From NCBI RefSeq assembly GCF_903166545.1, contig NZ_CAESCH010000001.1:1306001-1370000 (forward strand): DNA of 64,000 nt. The letters are read 5' to 3'. Shown one piece after another: positions 63,344 to 64,000 of this stretch (position 1 is its first letter; each line of letters begins with the position of its first letter). Position numbers and translations under genes: made by a program. This DNA comes from Metabacillus schmidteae (GTDB lineage: Bacteria > Bacillota > Bacilli > Bacillales > Bacillaceae). The notes beneath the pieces were generated by a model that saw only the letters and a list, made by a program, of their open reading frames with translations, did not search any database and was not told the DNA's origin.

Positions 63344-64000
63344 AGTAGAAAAACCAGCATTACCTATGTTTAAAAAATTTGAATGGCGTAACTATATCGT
63401 CTATTTTGCCTTCGTAGGAGTGTTAATTTACTTTTCTATCAATTTATATGATGAAGGGTTTTTATCTTCAAGCAATCTATTAAATATTGTGAGACAAACA
63501 GCAACCATTTCTTTAATGGCACTTGCAATGACATTTGTTATTAGTACAGGTGAAATTGATCTTTCGGTTGGATCAATTGCTGCTTTATCTTCATTAGTTG
63601 GGGCATTAGCTCTACAGGCAGGCTATGGCATCATTGGCGGATTAATCGGTGGTGTTGGTACGGGTATTGTGGTTGGCTTAATTAACGGTTTACTCGTTAC
63701 AAAAGTAGCAATTCCATCTTTCCTAGTAACACTAGGGACAATGGGAGCGATAAAAGGTCTTGCAATGTGGGTAACAGATACAGCTCCAGTTCCAATTGTT
63801 AACTCAAATTTCAACTTTATCTTTGGTTCTGGTGATATTGGTCCAATTCCGGTTTTACTTTTATGGACGGTTGTCTTTACAATCATTGCTCATGTTTTAC
63901 TACGTAAGACGTCTTTTGGAAGACAAGTATTAGCAACTGGTGGTAATGAAAGCGCTGCACGTTTCTCAGGTGTAAAAACAATGAAAATTAAGTTGCTCGT
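63324..64000 (+). CDS. Sugar ABC transporter permease (RbsC-like), 5' part
   Basis: About 225 codons are visible before the window ends. ATG 63324 lies inside the end of the ATPase gene, 8-9 nt after GAGGAGGATC. Cytoplasmic N terminus, then YFAFVGVLIYFSINL and the CUT2 hallmark VISTGEIDLSVGSIAALSS and LINGLLVTKVAIPSFLVTLGTMG. It completes the RbsB-A-C operon. Confidence 0.92.
   Translation, partial: MQSKVSKVEKPALPMFKKFEWRNYIVYFAFVGVLIYFSINLYDEGFLSSSNLLNIVRQTATISLMALAMTFVISTGEIDLSVGSIAALSSLVGALALQAGYGIIGGLIGGVGTGIVVGLINGLLVTKVAIPSFLVTLGTMGAIKGLAMWVTDTAPVPIVNSNFNFIFGSGDIGPIPVLLLWTVVFTIIAHVLLRKTSFGRQVLATGGNESAARFSGVKTMKIKLL

Overview
The window looks like chromosomal DNA of a low-GC, endospore-forming Bacillus-type bacterium. 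The evidence is the spore-coat cluster arranged like yraG-yraF-adhB-yraE-yraD, the hxlAB/hxlR formaldehyde module, a 131-residue Spx, RsbR-type STAS and IDEAL-domain proteins, a yybP-ykoY type manganese riboswitch, and purine-rich Shine-Dalgarno sites with frequent TTG/GTG starts.

Layout. (1) 1-9.5 kb is an accessory, defence-type region. It holds the end of a type 1 BREX operon (pglZ-brxL), a plasmid-type parM/parR partition pair with candidate centromere repeats, a probably frameshifted HEPN-like gene, a P-loop helicase-like protein and a decayed DUF3885-like gene. (2) 9.5-39.1 kb is a 29.5-kb segment bounded by two 85-bp direct repeats (84/85 identical). Each repeat carries the 3' part of a tRNA-Val(GAC)-like sequence and its terminator. 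Two more degenerate copies lie at 12.7 and 13.0 kb, which suggests stepwise insertion at a tRNA hot spot. A small TauE/SGNH/LysR block comes first. The main block is a carbohydrate or plant-glycoside locus: ABC sugar importer, secreted GH53-like hydrolase, GPH symporter, GH43, GH78 alpha-L-rhamnosidase, NarL-type two-component system, AraC regulator, chemoreceptor, MMPL exporter, cytochrome P450, two SDR dehydrogenases, GH3 glucosidase and an esterase. (3) 39.1-54.2 kb looks like core chromosome: STAS protein, Mn riboswitch with a broken terC, CNNM-type transporter, intact terC, CBO0543 membrane proteins, LytTR regulator, spore-coat/adhB operon, hxlAB/hxlR, and an spx-rrf2-IDEAL group. (4) 54.2-64 kb is a second sugar-uptake region: YesN/YesM-like two-component system with an orphan solute-binding lipoprotein, a GC-rich inverted-repeat element, and a LacI regulator followed by an RbsBAC-type ABC importer that runs off the window.

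How it fits together. In the island, transporters and mostly cytoplasmic glycosidases (GH43, GH78, GH3) could import and strip rhamnose, glucose or arabinose residues. The P450, SDRs and MMPL pump could oxidise or expel the freed aglycone. Three of its enzymes (GH78, GH3 and one SDR) appear to carry the same small helical module, which ties them into one system. Cre/LacI-like 14-bp boxes recur upstream of the island operons. Three CTGTAA-N9-TTACAG type palindromes link the rrf2-like regulator to itself, spx and the IDEAL-domain gene. All functional statements rest on reading the sequence and knowledge of the families; no database search was run.
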